Below, in pieces: positions 8,210 to 18,554 of a stretch of DNA of 64,000 nt. Location: NCBI GenBank assembly GCA_947446635.1, contig CANFHF010000010.1, positions 1 through 64,000 of the forward strand. Reading direction: 5' to 3'. The DNA is from Flavobacteriaceae bacterium (GTDB lineage Bacteria; Bacteroidota; Bacteroidia; Flavobacteriales; Flavobacteriaceae). Below the pieces are notes generated by a model. That model worked only from the letters and a program-made list of their open reading frames with translations. It searched no databases and was not told the DNA's origin. Every line of letters starts with the position of its first letter. The stretch's first letter is position 1. The position numbers and the translations under genes are program-made.

Positions 8210-9106
8210 TTGAACCAACACTTATCCATACTATTCCCTAATTCTATTTCCGTTCATATGAAGCGGGAAGACTTGATTCACCCTATTGTTTCCGGGAATA
8301 AATTTCGAAAGCTGAAATACAACCTGATTCAGGCAAAAACAGAAAACCAACACACAGTACTCACTTTTGGGGGCGCCTTTTCCAATCATATCGCTGCGGT
8401 GGCTTTTGCAGGAAAGGAACAAAATTTCAAAACCATCGGGATTATTCGAGGGGAGGAATTGAAAAATAAAATTTCCGAAAATCCAACCTTACAGTTTGCC
8501 CAAGATTGCGGAATGCAATTGGAGTTTGTTACTCGGGAAGCCTATCGCCAGAAAACCGAACATGGGTTTTTGGAAAATTTGAGAACCAAATTTGGTGCGT
8601 TTTATCTTATCCCAGAGGGCGGAACCAACGAACTTGCGATTAAAGGCTGTGAGGAAATTCTAACTATTGCAGATGCTGCATTTGATTATATCTGCTGCCC
8701 CATCGGAACTGGCGGAACAATCACAGGAATAATTAATAGCCTTTTGCCACACCAAAAAGTTTTAGGATTTCCGGCATTAAAAGGGGAATTTTTAAAAGAT
8801 GAAATTCGTATTTTTGCACGGAACGACAAATGGGAAGTAATTACTGAGTATCATTTTGGCGGATACGGGAAAGTAACCTCGGAATTAATCGGTTTTGTAA
8901 ATCAGTTTTATAAGGAAAATAAAATTCCTTTGGACCCAATTTATACCGCGAAGATGGTTTTTGGTGTTATGGATTTGATTGACAAAGATTATTTTCGGGA
9001 AAAATCAAAAATTTTACTCATTCACACCGGTGGAATTCAAGGAATTCAAGGTATGAATTTGAAATTAAAAGAAAAAAAATTACTTACAATAAATTTCGAT
9101 GATTAA
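8210..9106 (+). CDS. ACC deaminase / D-cysteine desulfhydrase family PLP enzyme
   Basis: 298-aa fold-type II PLP enzyme. Lys31 in SGNKFRKLKYNL is the Schiff-base lysine; FGGAFSNHIAAVA is the substrate-binding block and IGTGGTITGII the phosphate loop. Such proteins deaminate 1-aminocyclopropane-1-carboxylate or desulfhydrate D-cysteine; which of the two cannot be told from sequence alone. The start is TTG with TACATTTG (8184-8191) upstream as a possible -7 element. It overlaps the next gene by 8 bases, forming a run with the glucosaminidase and hemL. Confidence 0.85.
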   Translation: MNQHLSILFPNSISVHMKREDLIHPIVSGNKFRKLKYNLIQAKTENQHTVLTFGGAFSNHIAAVAFAGKEQNFKTIGIIRGEELKNKISENPTLQFAQDCGMQLEFVTREAYRQKTEHGFLENLRTKFGAFYLIPEGGTNELAIKGCEEILTIADAAFDYICCPIGTGGTITGIINSLLPHQKVLGFPALKGEFLKDEIRIFARNDKWEVITEYHFGGYGKVTSELIGFVNQFYKENKIPLDPIYTAKMVFGVMDLIDKDYFREKSKILLIHTGGIQGIQGMNLKLKEKKLLTINFDD

Positions 9107-9953
9107 AAGAAGCCTCCTTTTTAGTATAACCTTGCTTATCGTAAGTTGCAACACAAATAAGGCTTTGATTCAAACGACTCGGAAAGGTTCCACGTATAAT
9201 AATACAGCTGCAAGAGCCTATAAAAAATCAGCTATAAAGAAATCAAACGATTCAAAAAAAACGAGTGCCGATAGCCCAAAAATAGAAATGCTTGAAGCGA
9301 CAAGCTGCGTAAAAGTCACCAATGAAATGATTTTGGCTTATATCAATAGTTACAAAGAGGTAGCGCAAGCCAATATGAAAAAGTACGGCATTCCAGCTAG
9401 TATTATTTTGGGACAAGCCTTGCTGGAATCAGGTTCCGGAACGGGAAATTTATGTGTACAAGCCAACAATCATTTTGGTATAAAATGCAACAAAGACTGG
9501 TCGGGAGCAACGGTACGATATGATGACGATACAGTCGATGAGTGTTTTAGAAAGTATAACAACCCATTTGATTCCTTTCAGGATCATGCACTATTTTTAT
9601 CAGGAAAGACAAGATATGCGCCACTTTTTGAATTAAACAAAACTGATTATAAGGCGTGGGCCGAAGGCTTAAAAAAGGCTGGCTATGCTACGGATACTCT
9701 ATATCCAAACAAATTAATTACTTTAATTGAAAAATACCAACTGTATAAATACGATACTGAAGTTGGGGGTGTATTTACAACAAATGATATAACAAGCATC
9801 TCTTCGGATTCAGATCGACACATCGTTGCAAAAGGAGATACCTTGTATTCCATTTCTAAAAAATATAATATCTCCATTGAAGATTTGAAAAAGCAAAATA
9901 ATATTTTTGACAACGCCATTTCAATAGGACAATCCATACTAATATTAAAATAA
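9099..9953 (+). CDS. Glucosaminidase (GH73-like) lipoprotein with C-terminal LysM
   Basis: Peptidoglycan hydrolase that should cleave the N-acetylglucosaminyl linkage. The lipoprotein signal ends at IVSC (Cys17), then comes a Ser/Lys-rich linker to about residue 65. The catalytic domain is at 75-225 with Glu110 in [16 protein letters not shown] and the blocks [35 protein letters not shown] and [13 protein letters not shown] LysM domain ([27 protein letters not shown]) occupies 240-284. The start overlaps the preceding stop, and hemL begins 5 bases after its stop codon, so the three are probably co-transcribed. Confidence 0.9.
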   Translation: MIKRSLLFSITLLIVSCNTNKALIQTTRKGSTYNNTAARAYKKSAIKKSNDSKKTSADSPKIEMLEATSCVKVTNEMILAYINSYKEVAQANMKKYGIPASIILGQALLESGSGTGNLCVQANNHFGIKCNKDWSGATVRYDDDTVDECFRKYNNPFDSFQDHALFLSGKTRYAPLFELNKTDYKAWAEGLKKAGYATDTLYPNKLITLIEKYQLYKYDTEVGGVFTTNDITSISSDSDRHIVAKGDTLYSISKKYNISIEDLKKQNNIFDNAISIGQSILILK

Positions 9954-9958
9954 AACAG

Positions 9959-11281
9959 ATGTTGTATCAAAGAAGCAGTCAGCTTTTTGCTGAGGCTGAA
10001 AAAGTAATTCCCGGTGGCGTAAACTCTCCCGTTCGCGCATTCAAAGCCGTTGGCGGAACACCTATTTTTGTCAAAAGTGCCAAAGGCGCTTACTTGTTTG
10101 ATGAAGATGGAAATAAATTAATCGACTACATCAATTCTTGGGGACCCATGATTTTAGGTCATGCCTTCGAACCTGTTGTGCAAGCGGTAATCGAAAAAGC
10201 CAAATTGGGAACTTCCTTCGGCATGCCAACGGAATTAGAAACTCAAATTGCGGCTTTGGCCGTTTCGATGGTGCCTAATATTGACAAAATCAGATTTGTA
10301 AATTCGGGTACAGAAGCTTGTATGAGTGCGATTCGGCTAGCGCGTGGGTTTACCAAAAAAGATAAAATCATAAAATTTGCCGGTTGCTATCACGGCCATT
10401 CCGATTCTTTTTTGATTCAAGCCGGAAGTGGTGCCGTTACTTTTGGGACACCCAATAGTCCTGGTGTGACAGCAGGAACCGCAAGGGACACTTTGCTGGC
10501 AAAATACAACGACTTAGAAAATGTAGCCCAACTAATAGTGGCCAATAAAAACGAAATTGCAGCCATAATTATTGAACCCGTTGCTGGAAATATGGGCTGT
10601 ATCCCTCCGAATAAAGGATTCTTGGAAGGAGTAAGGCAACTTTGCACCGACAATGGAATCCTGCTAATTTTTGATGAGGTTATGACAGGGTTCAGATTAG
10701 CCAGAGGTGGCGTTCAAGAATTATTCAATATCAAAGCCGACATTGTTTGTTTCGGAAAAGTAATCGGGGGTGGTTTGCCTGTAGGAGCTTTTGCCGCTAG
10801 AAATGAAATAATGAATTATCTAGCACCATTAGGCCCGGTTTATCAAGCGGGAACCTTATCGGGAAATCCATTGGCAATGGCAGCAGGATTAGCCATGCTA
10901 CAAGCTTTGGACACTGATAGTGCAATTTTCAAAAGATTAGAAGAAAAAACAGCCTATTTAGCGGCCGGAATGGATCAAGTTTTAAAGGCAAACAAGGTGG
11001 CTTTTACCATTAACCGAATCGGCTCGATGGTTTCGGTGCATTTTGATGCCGCTCCAGTATTCGATTTTCAAAGTGCTGCAAAAGGAGATAATGAAACCTT
11101 TAAAAAATTCTTTCATGGCATGCTGCAAGAAGGGATTTATATTGCACCATCAGCCTATGAAACTTGGTTCATCACCGATGCGCTTTCTTATGAGGATTTG
11201 GATTTTACTATTCGAGCCGTAGATAAAGTTTCTAAAAGTTTTTTAAAGCTCCATAAACTAGTGTTAGAATCAAGAAAATAA
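9959..11281 (+). CDS. hemL: Glutamate-1-semialdehyde 2,1-aminomutase
   Basis: Converts glutamate-1-semialdehyde to 5-aminolevulinate in the C5 route of heme synthesis, using PMP/PLP. Full length at 440 aa. Diagnostic segments are [18 protein letters not shown] at the N-terminus, [35 protein letters not shown], the Asp-containing [12 protein letters not shown] and the PLP lysine Lys267 in [15 protein letters not shown]. It is last in the run starting at 8210 and is convergent with der, with only 2 bases between stops. Confidence 0.97.
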   Translation: MLYQRSSQLFAEAEKVIPGGVNSPVRAFKAVGGTPIFVKSAKGAYLFDEDGNKLIDYINSWGPMILGHAFEPVVQAVIEKAKLGTSFGMPTELETQIAALAVSMVPNIDKIRFVNSGTEACMSAIRLARGFTKKDKIIKFAGCYHGHSDSFLIQAGSGAVTFGTPNSPGVTAGTARDTLLAKYNDLENVAQLIVANKNEIAAIIIEPVAGNMGCIPPNKGFLEGVRQLCTDNGILLIFDEVMTGFRLARGGVQELFNIKADIVCFGKVIGGGLPVGAFAARNEIMNYLAPLGPVYQAGTLSGNPLAMAAGLAMLQALDTDSAIFKRLEEKTAYLAAGMDQVLKANKVAFTINRIGSMVSVHFDAAPVFDFQSAAKGDNETFKKFFHGMLQEGIYIAPSAYETWFITDALSYEDLDFTIRAVDKVSKSFLKLHKLVLESRK

Positions 11282-11283
11282 GA

Positions 11284-12594
11284 CTATTTTTCTCTAATAT
11301 AAATGTCAATTGGAACACCGGAGAAATCCCAATTTTCCCGGATTTTATTTTCTAAATACCGTTTGTAAGGTTCCTTCACATATTGTGGCATATTGGCAAA
11401 AAATACAAATTGCGGCGTTGGGGTTGGTAACTGCATGCAATATTTAATCTTCACGTATTTTCCTTTTGTAGCTGGCGGCGGATACGCTTCAATCACTTTC
11501 AACATGTACTCGTTGAATTTTGAAGTTGCAATATGCTGTTTCCTGTTTTCGAAAACCTGAACGGTTGCTTCTAATGCTTTCAACAAACGTTGTTTGGTTA
11601 AGGCTGAAACAAAAAGAATAGGCACATCGGTAAATGGCATTAATTCTTCCCTGATTTTTGCTTCGTAGTCTCTAGTTGTCATGGTTTCTTTTTCGACCAA
11701 GTCCCATTTATTGACCAAAATCACAACTCCTTTTCGGTTTTTTTCGGCCAACCAAAAAATGCTTTGATCCTGCCCTTCAAATCCTCGTGTAGCATCTATA
11801 ATCAGGATACAAATATCGGCATGCTCAATGGCTCGAACGGAACGCATCACCGAGTAAAACTCTAAGTCTTCCTTCACTTTCGCTTTACGACGAATTCCGG
11901 CAGTGTCTACCAAGTTGAATTCGAACCCAAAACGGTCAAATTTGGTATCAATGGCATCACGGGTTGTTCCCGCAATGTCAGTTACCATAAAACGTTCTTT
12001 GCCAATCAAGGCATTTATAAAACTTGATTTTCCGGCATTAGGACGACCTACAACCGCAAAACGAGGCAACACGATTTCTTCTTGAACTGGTTCTGGTTTC
12101 ACTGGAAAAGAATCAATCAATGCATCCAACAAATCGCCTGTTCCACTTCCGGAAATACTGGCAAACGTATAATATTCGCCTAAACCAAGGTTGTAAAATT
12201 CTACTGCATCTTTCTCTCGCATGGCATTATCGACCTTATTCACAGCCAATAAAACAGGTTTTTTTACTTTCCGCAATAATCTGGCAACTATATCATCCAT
12301 TGGCGTAATTCCTTCTTCCACGTCAACCACAAAGATAATGACATCGGCTTCATCAATAGCAAGTTCTACTTGCTTGCGGATTTCGCCCTCGAAAACATCA
12401 TCGGATCCACGAATATAACCTCCTGTATCAATTACAGAAAATTCCTTTCCGTTCCATTCGCTTTTTCCGTAGTTTCTATCGCGGGTCACGCCCGAAACCG
12501 AATCTACGATAGCTTCTCTTCTTTGTATCAATCGATTAAAAAGCGTCGATTTTCCTACGTTTGGTCTTCCTACAATGGCTACAATGTTGTTCAT
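11284..12594 (-). CDS. der: Ribosome biogenesis GTPase Der (EngA)
   Basis: Essential GTPase for 50S subunit maturation. 436 aa with two tandem G domains, [14 protein letters not shown] (residue 8 on) and [14 protein letters not shown] (about 183 on), each followed by DTGG/DTAG and NKVD/NKWD motifs. A C-terminal KH-like domain (about 355-436) includes [20 protein letters not shown]. The start is the ATG at 12594. era lies upstream on the same strand; the 156-base spacer holds a short tandem repeat. Confidence 0.97.
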   Translation of the reverse strand: MNNIVAIVGRPNVGKSTLFNRLIQRREAIVDSVSGVTRDRNYGKSEWNGKEFSVIDTGGYIRGSDDVFEGEIRKQVELAIDEADVIIFVVDVEEGITPMDDIVARLLRKVKKPVLLAVNKVDNAMREKDAVEFYNLGLGEYYTFASISGSGTGDLLDALIDSFPVKPEPVQEEIVLPRFAVVGRPNAGKSSFINALIGKERFMVTDIAGTTRDAIDTKFDRFGFEFNLVDTAGIRRKAKVKEDLEFYSVMRSVRAIEHADICILIIDATRGFEGQDQSIFWLAEKNRKGVVILVNKWDLVEKETMTTRDYEAKIREELMPFTDVPILFVSALTKQRLLKALEATVQVFENRKQHIATSKFNEYMLKVIEAYPPPATKGKYVKIKYCMQLPTPTPQFVFFANMPQYVKEPYKRYLENKIRENWDFSGVPIDIYIREK

Positions 12595-12600
12595 ATTTAT

Positions 12601-12631
12601 GATTTAAGATTGCAGATTTAAGATTGCAGAT
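12601..12631. repeat. 14-bp tandem direct repeat between era and der
   Basis: GATTTAAGATTGCA occurs twice back to back, followed by a third partial GAT. It sits a few bases upstream of the der start on the minus strand, so it would be in the der leader. Similar word repeats occupy other spacers in this window. Confidence 0.7.
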
Positions 12632-12750
12632 ATTTGGTAACCAAAATCATTCCTCTTAAAATGCAAACAATACGGGATTTTAACTTTTTGCAAAGGTAGT
12701 TTTAATAAATGGATTTTTAAATCTTAGGACTTTCCGATTAAACTGAAAAT

Positions 12751-13632
12751 CTAGTTATTGTATCCAAAACGCTTCAACATATTCGCGTTGCTTCGCCAGT
12801 TTTTGTTGACCTTAACGTACAATTCGATATGGATTTGCTTCCCGAAAAATTTTTCTAAGTCAGCACGCGCATCCATACCTACCTTCTTTAACGCAGTTCC
12901 TTTGTGACCAATGATGATTCCTTTTTGAGTTTCGCGTTCCACCATAATTAGGGAACGAATTCGGATGATGTTTTCATCTTCAAAAAATTCTTCGGTTACG
13001 ATTTCGACCGCATACGGAATTTCTTTGCTGTAATTGAGTAAGATTTTTTCACGAATGGTTTCATTCACAAAGAAGCGTTCCGGCTTATCCGTCAAGGTAT
13101 CTTTCGGATAATAGGCTGGTGATTCAGGAAGTAATTCGATTATTCTTCCAAAAACTTCGGGAACATTGAAATTTTGTAAGGCTGATATTGGATAAATCTC
13201 GGCATTTGGAACTTTTGCTGTCCAAAAAGCGACTTGTGTTTCTAATTGTTCTTGGTTTGAATTATCAATTTTATTCAATAATAACAAAACCGGAATGGAG
13301 GAATGAATAATTTTATTGAAAAATGATTCGTCTTTCAGTTCTTGCTCGCCTATTTCGACCATATATATCAATATATCGGCATCTTCGAAGGCTGATTTTA
13401 CAAAGTTCATCATCGATTCCTGCATTTCATAAGCCGGCTTGATGATTCCTGGCGTATCGGACAAAATTACCTGAAAATCTTCCCCGTTTACAATTCCTAG
13501 AATTCTATGACGGGTAGTTTGGGCTTTCGAAGTGATAATGGACAATCTTTCACCAACGAAGGCATTCATTAATGTTGATTTTCCAACATTTGGATTCCCA
13601 ATAATATTTACAAAACCTGCTTTATGTCCCAT
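12751..13632 (-). CDS. era: GTPase Era
   Basis: GTPase and 16S-rRNA-binding assembly factor of the 30S subunit. 293 aa: G domain with [14 protein letters not shown] (G1), DTPGI (G3) and NKID (G4), then a C-terminal KH domain carrying the hallmark GIIIGHKGTALKKVGMDARADLEKFFG. Upstream on the same strand is the initiator tRNA with its own promoter and a hairpin in between, so era may be partly read through from it. Confidence 0.97.
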   Translation of the reverse strand: MGHKAGFVNIIGNPNVGKSTLMNAFVGERLSIITSKAQTTRHRILGIVNGEDFQVILSDTPGIIKPAYEMQESMMNFVKSAFEDADILIYMVEIGEQELKDESFFNKIIHSSIPVLLLLNKIDNSNQEQLETQVAFWTAKVPNAEIYPISALQNFNVPEVFGRIIELLPESPAYYPKDTLTDKPERFFVNETIREKILLNYSKEIPYAVEIVTEEFFEDENIIRIRSLIMVERETQKGIIIGHKGTALKKVGMDARADLEKFFGKQIHIELYVKVNKNWRSNANMLKRFGYNN

Positions 13633-13658
13633 ATTTTTTGTTTAACTAAATATAAAAA

Positions 13659-13682
13659 AAGCCACTCTTTTCAGAATGGCTT
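13659..13682 (-). terminator. Hairpin terminator between the initiator tRNA and era
   Basis: On the minus strand AAGCCATTCTGAAAAGAGTGGCTT, with mostly paired arms, is followed by TTTTTATATTT. It lies 6 bases beyond the tRNA 3' end and 26 bases before the era start. Confidence 0.65.
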
Positions 13683-13688
13683 GCTTAG

Positions 13689-13761
13689 TAGCGGGAACAG
13701 GACTCGAACCTGTGACCTTCGGGTTATGAGCCCGACGAGCTGCCTACTGCTCTATCCCGCG
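13689..13761 (-). tRNA. Initiator tRNA-fMet (CAU)
   Basis: Folding the minus strand gives a cloverleaf with D stem GAGC/GCTC, anticodon stem TCGGG/CCCGA around CTCATAA (anticodon CAT) and T arm ACAGG-TTCGAGT-CCTGT. Three initiator traits are present: an unpaired first position (C1 opposite T72), the three G-C pairs in the anticodon stem, and the A11-T24 pair. Its 73 bases end at the discriminator A; CCA is not encoded. Confidence 0.95.
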
Positions 13762-13773
13762 TTGTTTCGTTGG

Positions 13774-13803
13774 CAAATATACGACCGAATTTGTTAATTA
13801 CAA
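13774..13803 (-). promoter_or_regulatory. Promoter of the initiator tRNA
   Basis: On the minus strand TTG, a 19-base spacer and TATATTTG match the Bacteroidota -33/-7 consensus. The -7 element ends 12 bases upstream of the mature tRNA 5' end. Confidence 0.7.
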
Positions 13804-13885
13804 GGCTTTTTTATTTTTATCTTAATCTTTTTTAATTAAGCTATATTAATTAATTGAATCTCGGATTGTTTAATAATGAATTGTA

Positions 13886-14050
13886 TTAAATCCCTCTTTC
13901 ATTTTTGAAGCTATTTTTAATTTGAAATAGTTTTATTCGGAAAGGAGTGAGGGGTTGTATTAAAACTATTGCAAAAACAACACTTGCAATTAAAAACACA
14001 CCCGATAAGTTTAAAAAAATTAGATACTGTTTTTGGTTTGGGGCATTCAA
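13886..14050 (-). CDS. Possible small membrane protein, 54 codons, TTG start
   Basis: Below the track's size limit. An open frame starts with TTG directly after the TAA of the alpha/beta hydrolase, in the same frame, and runs to a TAA at 13886. The product would have one long hydrophobic segment (YLIFLNLSGVFLIASVVFAIV) and a basic tail (FRIKLFQIKNSFKNERGI). In AT-rich spacer DNA, hydrophobic frames arise by chance and no homolog is recognised, so this is only a candidate. A readthrough extension of the hydrolase is an alternative reading. Confidence 0.2.
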   Translation of the reverse strand: MNAPNQKQYLIFLNLSGVFLIASVVFAIVLIQPLTPFRIKLFQIKNSFKNERGI

Positions 14051-14749
14051 TTAATTTTTAGATTGCAACAACATCCATTCATAAATTTCAGAATTATCAT
14101 AAACACGACTCCAACTATCATGCCCAGCATCATCAAAAATTTCGAGTTTAATATCTTTATTGCACTCTTTTATCTTTTTATAAATAGTGATGGAATAATT
14201 TACATCAACAATAGTGTCATGTAGTCCGTGGTAAATTCGAATTGGAATGGTAGCCAATTTACAAGCTTCAATCATTGGAACTCTATCGACAAACCCCGCA
14301 ATTGGAACTACGGCAGCAAATAATTCAGGATGTGCATAAGCAAGATTCCAAGCTCCCCATCCACCCATACTCAATCCTGTGAGATAAATTCTATTGACAT
14401 CGATGTTATTTTCCGATATTATTTTATTAATCAGCAAATACAACTCTTCTGAATCCCAATATTTCCCTTCTGGACATTGAGGTGCTAAAATAAAAGCGGC
14501 TAATTGATGCGATTTAATATACTTTAAAGGGCCGTAGATTTTTAATTTTTCTAAATCATTGCCTTTTTCACCAGAGCCGTGTAGGAAAATAATAAGGGGC
14601 TGTTTCTCTTTTGTATTTTGAGGTTTGGATAAAATGTATTTGAATTCAAATTGATTCTTGATTTCGGCATTAAAACGTCCAATAGTTTCATTTTGACTAA
14701 AACAAGTCATTGAAAAAATTAAAAATAGAGTTGCTATCAACGTTTTCAT
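14051..14749 (-). CDS. Exported alpha/beta hydrolase (PUL esterase)
   Basis: 232-aa secreted protein with a signal peptide ending near CFSQ. The fold is that of carboxylesterase/feruloyl-esterase-like hydrolases: oxyanion segment IIFLHGSGEKG, nucleophile Ser127 in GLSMGGWGAW, the Asp region YHGLHDTIVD and the His in DDAGHDSW. It probably removes acetyl or other acyl groups from the polysaccharide or oligosaccharides handled by this locus. It is the last canonical gene of the PUL run, 32 bases after the GH2 gene. Confidence 0.82.
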   Translation of the reverse strand: MKTLIATLFLIFSMTCFSQNETIGRFNAEIKNQFEFKYILSKPQNTKEKQPLIIFLHGSGEKGNDLEKLKIYGPLKYIKSHQLAAFILAPQCPEGKYWDSEELYLLINKIISENNIDVNRIYLTGLSMGGWGAWNLAYAHPELFAAVVPIAGFVDRVPMIEACKLATIPIRIYHGLHDTIVDVNYSITIYKKIKECNKDIKLEIFDDAGHDSWSRVYDNSEIYEWMLLQSKN

Positions 14750-14781
14750 AGCGACGTAATTTTAGAAAATACTATACAATA

Positions 14782-16593
14782 TTAATCCTTTATTTTTTGA
14801 TAAAATGTTTTAAGGATTGAGAACGCTTTCTTCTTATTTCCGTCATTTGAAATTAATCCTTTTCGGTTGTAGCCGTCTTGAATTCCAGGAAGAACCCTTC
14901 TTGGCGAACGAAAATCAACTAATATCCAAGGGCTTAATCCACAAATATTTGGGATTTTCTGAATCATTTTTAGATTTTGACTGTATAAATATTCTTGGAA
15001 TTCCTCTGTCCAACGTTCCGTTTTGTCGCCATGAAATCCCTGCTTTGCATCACCTCCAAATTCGGAAACTATAACTGGTTTGTTGTATTTTGAAGTCCAT
15101 TGAATCTTTTCAGCATCTTCAAGATTTCCTCCATACCACCCTAAATATTCATTAAATGAAACTATGTCTAGGTTTTCAGCAATTGGATCATCAACATAAC
15201 TATTTAGATTTTTACTTTTGGTTAGTAAGGCAGCGCTTATCAAACGTGTTGAATCTAAGGTCTTTGCTGTTGAAATGAGATTATTGAGAAATGCATTTCG
15301 TTGGTCGGAAACTGGGGTTTCATTTGCCACAGACCAAATAATAACGCAAGCGCTGTTTTGGTCTCTCTTTATAGTTGTTGTAATTTGATTTTCTGCATTT
15401 TTATAGGTTTCTAAATTTGCAAAATCAATAGTCCAATAAACGGGAATTTCTTCCCAAACCATCAAGCCCATTTTATCAGCTAAACGAATGATTGTTTCGT
15501 TATGTGGATAATGTGCCAATCGAACATAATTGCAACCCAATTCTTTGGCCCAAGTTAACAATCGAATCCCGTCAGCTTCTGAATTGGCTCTTCCTCCTTT
15601 GTCATTTTCTTCATGAATAGAAATTCCTTTTAAGAAAATTGATTTCCCGTTTAATAAAATTTTTGCGTTATGTGTTTCAATAGTTCGGAAACCAATCTTG
15701 TCTTTGAGGATTTGGTTGTCATATTCTACGGAAACATCGTATAATTTTGGACTTTCAGGGGACCAATACTTTATGTTTTTATTGATGATTTCAAAATTAA
15801 CACTTCCGTTTGCATCAATTTTTCCTTTATATTTAATGCCAAGTTCCGGAATTTTGATGATCACAAATTCATTTCTTTTATCAAAATTATTAATCTTTAC
15901 AAATCCTGAAAGTGTGTTTTTACAACCCTTTTTAAGTTGAATTTTGTATTCCTGAACAAAGGATTTTGGTTCTTCAATCAAGATAACATCGCGGGTAATC
16001 CCCCCATAATTAAACCAATCTGTATTTAGAGTTGGAACTGCCTCTTTATGCCTGACATTATCGACTTTAACAACCAAAAAATTATCTTTAGCTTTAATTA
16101 TGGATGAAATTTCGAAATTAAAAGGTGTAAAACCCCCTTCATGAATTCCTAATTTCACACCATTAAGATATACCTCAGCTTTATAATTTACAGCTCCAAA
16201 ATAAACGAAAAGGCGTTTATTTTCCTTAATTTCATAATCAAAGGATTTCTTGAACCAAACGGTTCCTTCATAATAAAACAACATCGGATCTTGTGAATTC
16301 CAATCTCCAGGAATTGTCATCGAAGGTGATTTATCAAAATCAAACTCTACTAATTCTTGCTTATTTTGGACGTGATAATTATTAAAAAAAGCAGCTTTTT
16401 GAAAACTTTTTTGTTGGTCATAAGCATCATGATGAAAACTATAATATCCGGTTTCGTATGGATCTATAATATAATTCCACTCTCCATTCAATGAAGTTAT
16501 CGTTTGGTTTTTTACATTCGGAATTAGTTCTTGCGAAAAGCCCAACAAAGAGAAAATGACTGTTAAAAACCCTAAATATATCTTCTTCTCCAT
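14782..16593 (-). CDS. Exported glycoside hydrolase family 2 enzyme
   Basis: 603 aa with a signal peptide ending at LLGFSQ. The order is an N-terminal sugar-binding beta-sandwich (to about 205), an Ig-like middle domain (to about 305) and a TIM barrel. Catalytic residues visible are the acid/base Glu425 in WSVANETPVSD and the nucleophile Glu511 in PVIVSEFGG. GH2 covers beta-galactosidases, beta-glucuronidases and beta-mannosidases; NYVRLAHYPHNE and the moderate length lean toward the beta-glucuronidase/beta-galactosidase types, but specificity is not settled. Its start is 5 bases after the acetylesterase stop. Confidence 0.9.
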   Translation of the reverse strand: MEKKIYLGFLTVIFSLLGFSQELIPNVKNQTITSLNGEWNYIIDPYETGYYSFHHDAYDQQKSFQKAAFFNNYHVQNKQELVEFDFDKSPSMTIPGDWNSQDPMLFYYEGTVWFKKSFDYEIKENKRLFVYFGAVNYKAEVYLNGVKLGIHEGGFTPFNFEISSIIKAKDNFLVVKVDNVRHKEAVPTLNTDWFNYGGITRDVILIEEPKSFVQEYKIQLKKGCKNTLSGFVKINNFDKRNEFVIIKIPELGIKYKGKIDANGSVNFEIINKNIKYWSPESPKLYDVSVEYDNQILKDKIGFRTIETHNAKILLNGKSIFLKGISIHEENDKGGRANSEADGIRLLTWAKELGCNYVRLAHYPHNETIIRLADKMGLMVWEEIPVYWTIDFANLETYKNAENQITTTIKRDQNSACVIIWSVANETPVSDQRNAFLNNLISTAKTLDSTRLISAALLTKSKNLNSYVDDPIAENLDIVSFNEYLGWYGGNLEDAEKIQWTSKYNKPVIVSEFGGDAKQGFHGDKTERWTEEFQEYLYSQNLKMIQKIPNICGLSPWILVDFRSPRRVLPGIQDGYNRKGLISNDGNKKKAFSILKTFYQKIKD

Positions 16594-16598
16594 ATTTA

Positions 16599-18554
16599 TT
16601 ATTTCAAAGGGATAATGCCATATTTTTCAAAAGTTGTTTTTAATTGAAAATCATCTGAACGAAAAGGTTCGGCGGGAAATCCTTCTAAATTAAATAAATT
16701 ACATTTTGAAGCATCTGCAATCCAAGCAAAACGAACAAATAAGGGTTTACTAACTTCTTCACAAGAAAGAGTTATTTTATTATCCTTGAGTAATCCAATT
16801 GCCGAATAAAAAACGTGGTTTGTACCTGCAAATTCGAATCCATAAATTAAATTTGAATTGTTTGGAGAAGTCAATCCAGAGCCAATATTCTCAAAAGTAA
16901 CAATCGTTTTTCCTTCCCTATTTTCAAAAGATGTAAAAGTTGGCCCTTTACAAATCATTTTTTGATTATATAAATTATTTAAAGCTATTGAAGCCAACCT
17001 TTTTCCAACTTCTTGCTTGTTCGTTGGATGTATGCTGTCCGGGTTGCCTATGTCAGTGGTGATGACCATGCCCGTATTTGGGGTTTTTAATGCGTTGGTT
17101 TGCGCTTCTCGAAGTTCGGCCCACGGACATCCTTCATTGCTATTTCCTTTATTGGTATACGATGCTAATTGCACAAAATAAAAAGGAAATTGAGATTCCC
17201 ATTTTGAGCGCCAATCATTTATCAATAATGGAAATGCTTTGTTATATTGATACGCCCTCGGTACGTTTGATTCGCCTTGATACCAAATCACGCCTTTAAA
17301 TGCAAATGGAATTAAAGGGTTTATCAAGGCATTGAAACATAAGGACGGGAAATCATTTTCGTTGATACTGTTTTTGATTGATTCTACTTGAAATTTCCAT
17401 AAACCCGAAAGAATTTTTTGATTCATTCCAAATACTAATTTTAATGCATTTGGCTCTCCATAAATTCCGCCACCTCCACCATTATCGACCACTCGAATTG
17501 CAATACTATTTTCTCCCTCTTTTAGAATTCCAGTAGGTATTTCATACGTTCGTTTGGTATCCCAACCGTTTGTTTCTCCTATTTTTATTCCATTTATGTA
17601 AGTTATATCATTATCATCAATTGCGGGGATTTCAAGCGTGGCCTTTTCTTCTAGGTCCTTTTTTGAAATAGTAATATGTTTTCTTAACCAAACAATGCCG
17701 TCAAATTTCCCAAGACTTTGTTCTTCCCAAATTCCAGGCTGAATTAATTCAGGCCAATTCGTGTCGTCGAATAAAAGGTCTTTAAAAAACAAGTTGTTTT
17801 GATTTGAAAATTTAGTATTTTCAATCTTTTCAATCCGATTTTGTTCTTGTATTAATTTATTTTCTAATATTTTGTTTATCTCAACCTTTGGCATCTGAGC
17901 AATCATTTCTTTGAATTCATCACTAGACTCAAACCCTTCCCGACTTATCCAAGTTTCAATATTTGTTCCTCCCCAAGAGGCATTAATTAATCCAATTGGG
18001 ACATGTAATTTTTCTTGAAGTTGTTTTGCATAATAATAACCAATCCCAGTGAAATCAGCAACTGTTTTAGGAGAACAGACTTCCCAACTTGCCTTTTTGA
18101 AATTGGAAATTGGAAGAGAATTGGTTTCTTTAGGTATTTTTATATGACGAATGTTTGAAAAGTTGGCATTTTCAATTTCGCTTTTTGCATTGTCTGATTG
18201 CCCTACGGTCCATTCCATATTGGATTGACCGCTGCAAATCCAGACTTCTCCAACTAATATATTTTTTATTTGGATAGTGGTTTCACCTTCTATTTTTAGC
18301 TCATAAGGTCCGCCAGCGGTTTCGGAATCTAACCGAATTATCCATTTTCCAGTCTTATCGGCCTTTGTTATTTTTGTTTGATTGTGAAATGTTACTGTAA
18401 TTTTATCATTTGCTTTAGCCGAGCCCCAAACTGGAATTTTTACATTTCGTTGCAAAACCATATTGTCAGAAAAAATAGATGCAACAGAAATCTGGGCTTG
18501 TGTTTTATTTAAAAAACATAAAAGCAATGCTAAAAAAAAAGGTAGTGTTTTCAT
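16599..18554 (-). CDS. Sialate O-acetylesterase-like SGNH esterase
   Basis: 651-aa exported esterase. The signal peptide ends near NKTQA. The nucleophile Ser111 lies in CSGQSNMEWTVGQSDN; further SGNH blocks are GIGYYYAKQLQEKL, INASWGGTNIETWIS, GVIWYQGESN and DIGNPDSIHPTNKQEVGKRL (Asp/His). A jelly-roll insert at about 265-375 includes IWLRKHI and IAIRVVDNGGGGGIYG. Such proteins in PULs remove O-acetyl groups from many glycans, not only sialic acid, so acetylated substrate is likely. A decayed tandem copy of its first 50 bases precedes it. Confidence 0.9.
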   Translation of the reverse strand: MKTLPFFLALLLCFLNKTQAQISVASIFSDNMVLQRNVKIPVWGSAKANDKITVTFHNQTKITKADKTGKWIIRLDSETAGGPYELKIEGETTIQIKNILVGEVWICSGQSNMEWTVGQSDNAKSEIENANFSNIRHIKIPKETNSLPISNFKKASWEVCSPKTVADFTGIGYYYAKQLQEKLHVPIGLINASWGGTNIETWISREGFESSDEFKEMIAQMPKVEINKILENKLIQEQNRIEKIENTKFSNQNNLFFKDLLFDDTNWPELIQPGIWEEQSLGKFDGIVWLRKHITISKKDLEEKATLEIPAIDDNDITYINGIKIGETNGWDTKRTYEIPTGILKEGENSIAIRVVDNGGGGGIYGEPNALKLVFGMNQKILSGLWKFQVESIKNSINENDFPSLCFNALINPLIPFAFKGVIWYQGESNVPRAYQYNKAFPLLINDWRSKWESQFPFYFVQLASYTNKGNSNEGCPWAELREAQTNALKTPNTGMVITTDIGNPDSIHPTNKQEVGKRLASIALNNLYNQKMICKGPTFTSFENREGKTIVTFENIGSGLTSPNNSNLIYGFEFAGTNHVFYSAIGLLKDNKITLSCEEVSKPLFVRFAWIADASKCNLFNLEGFPAEPFRSDDFQLKTTFEKYGIIPLK

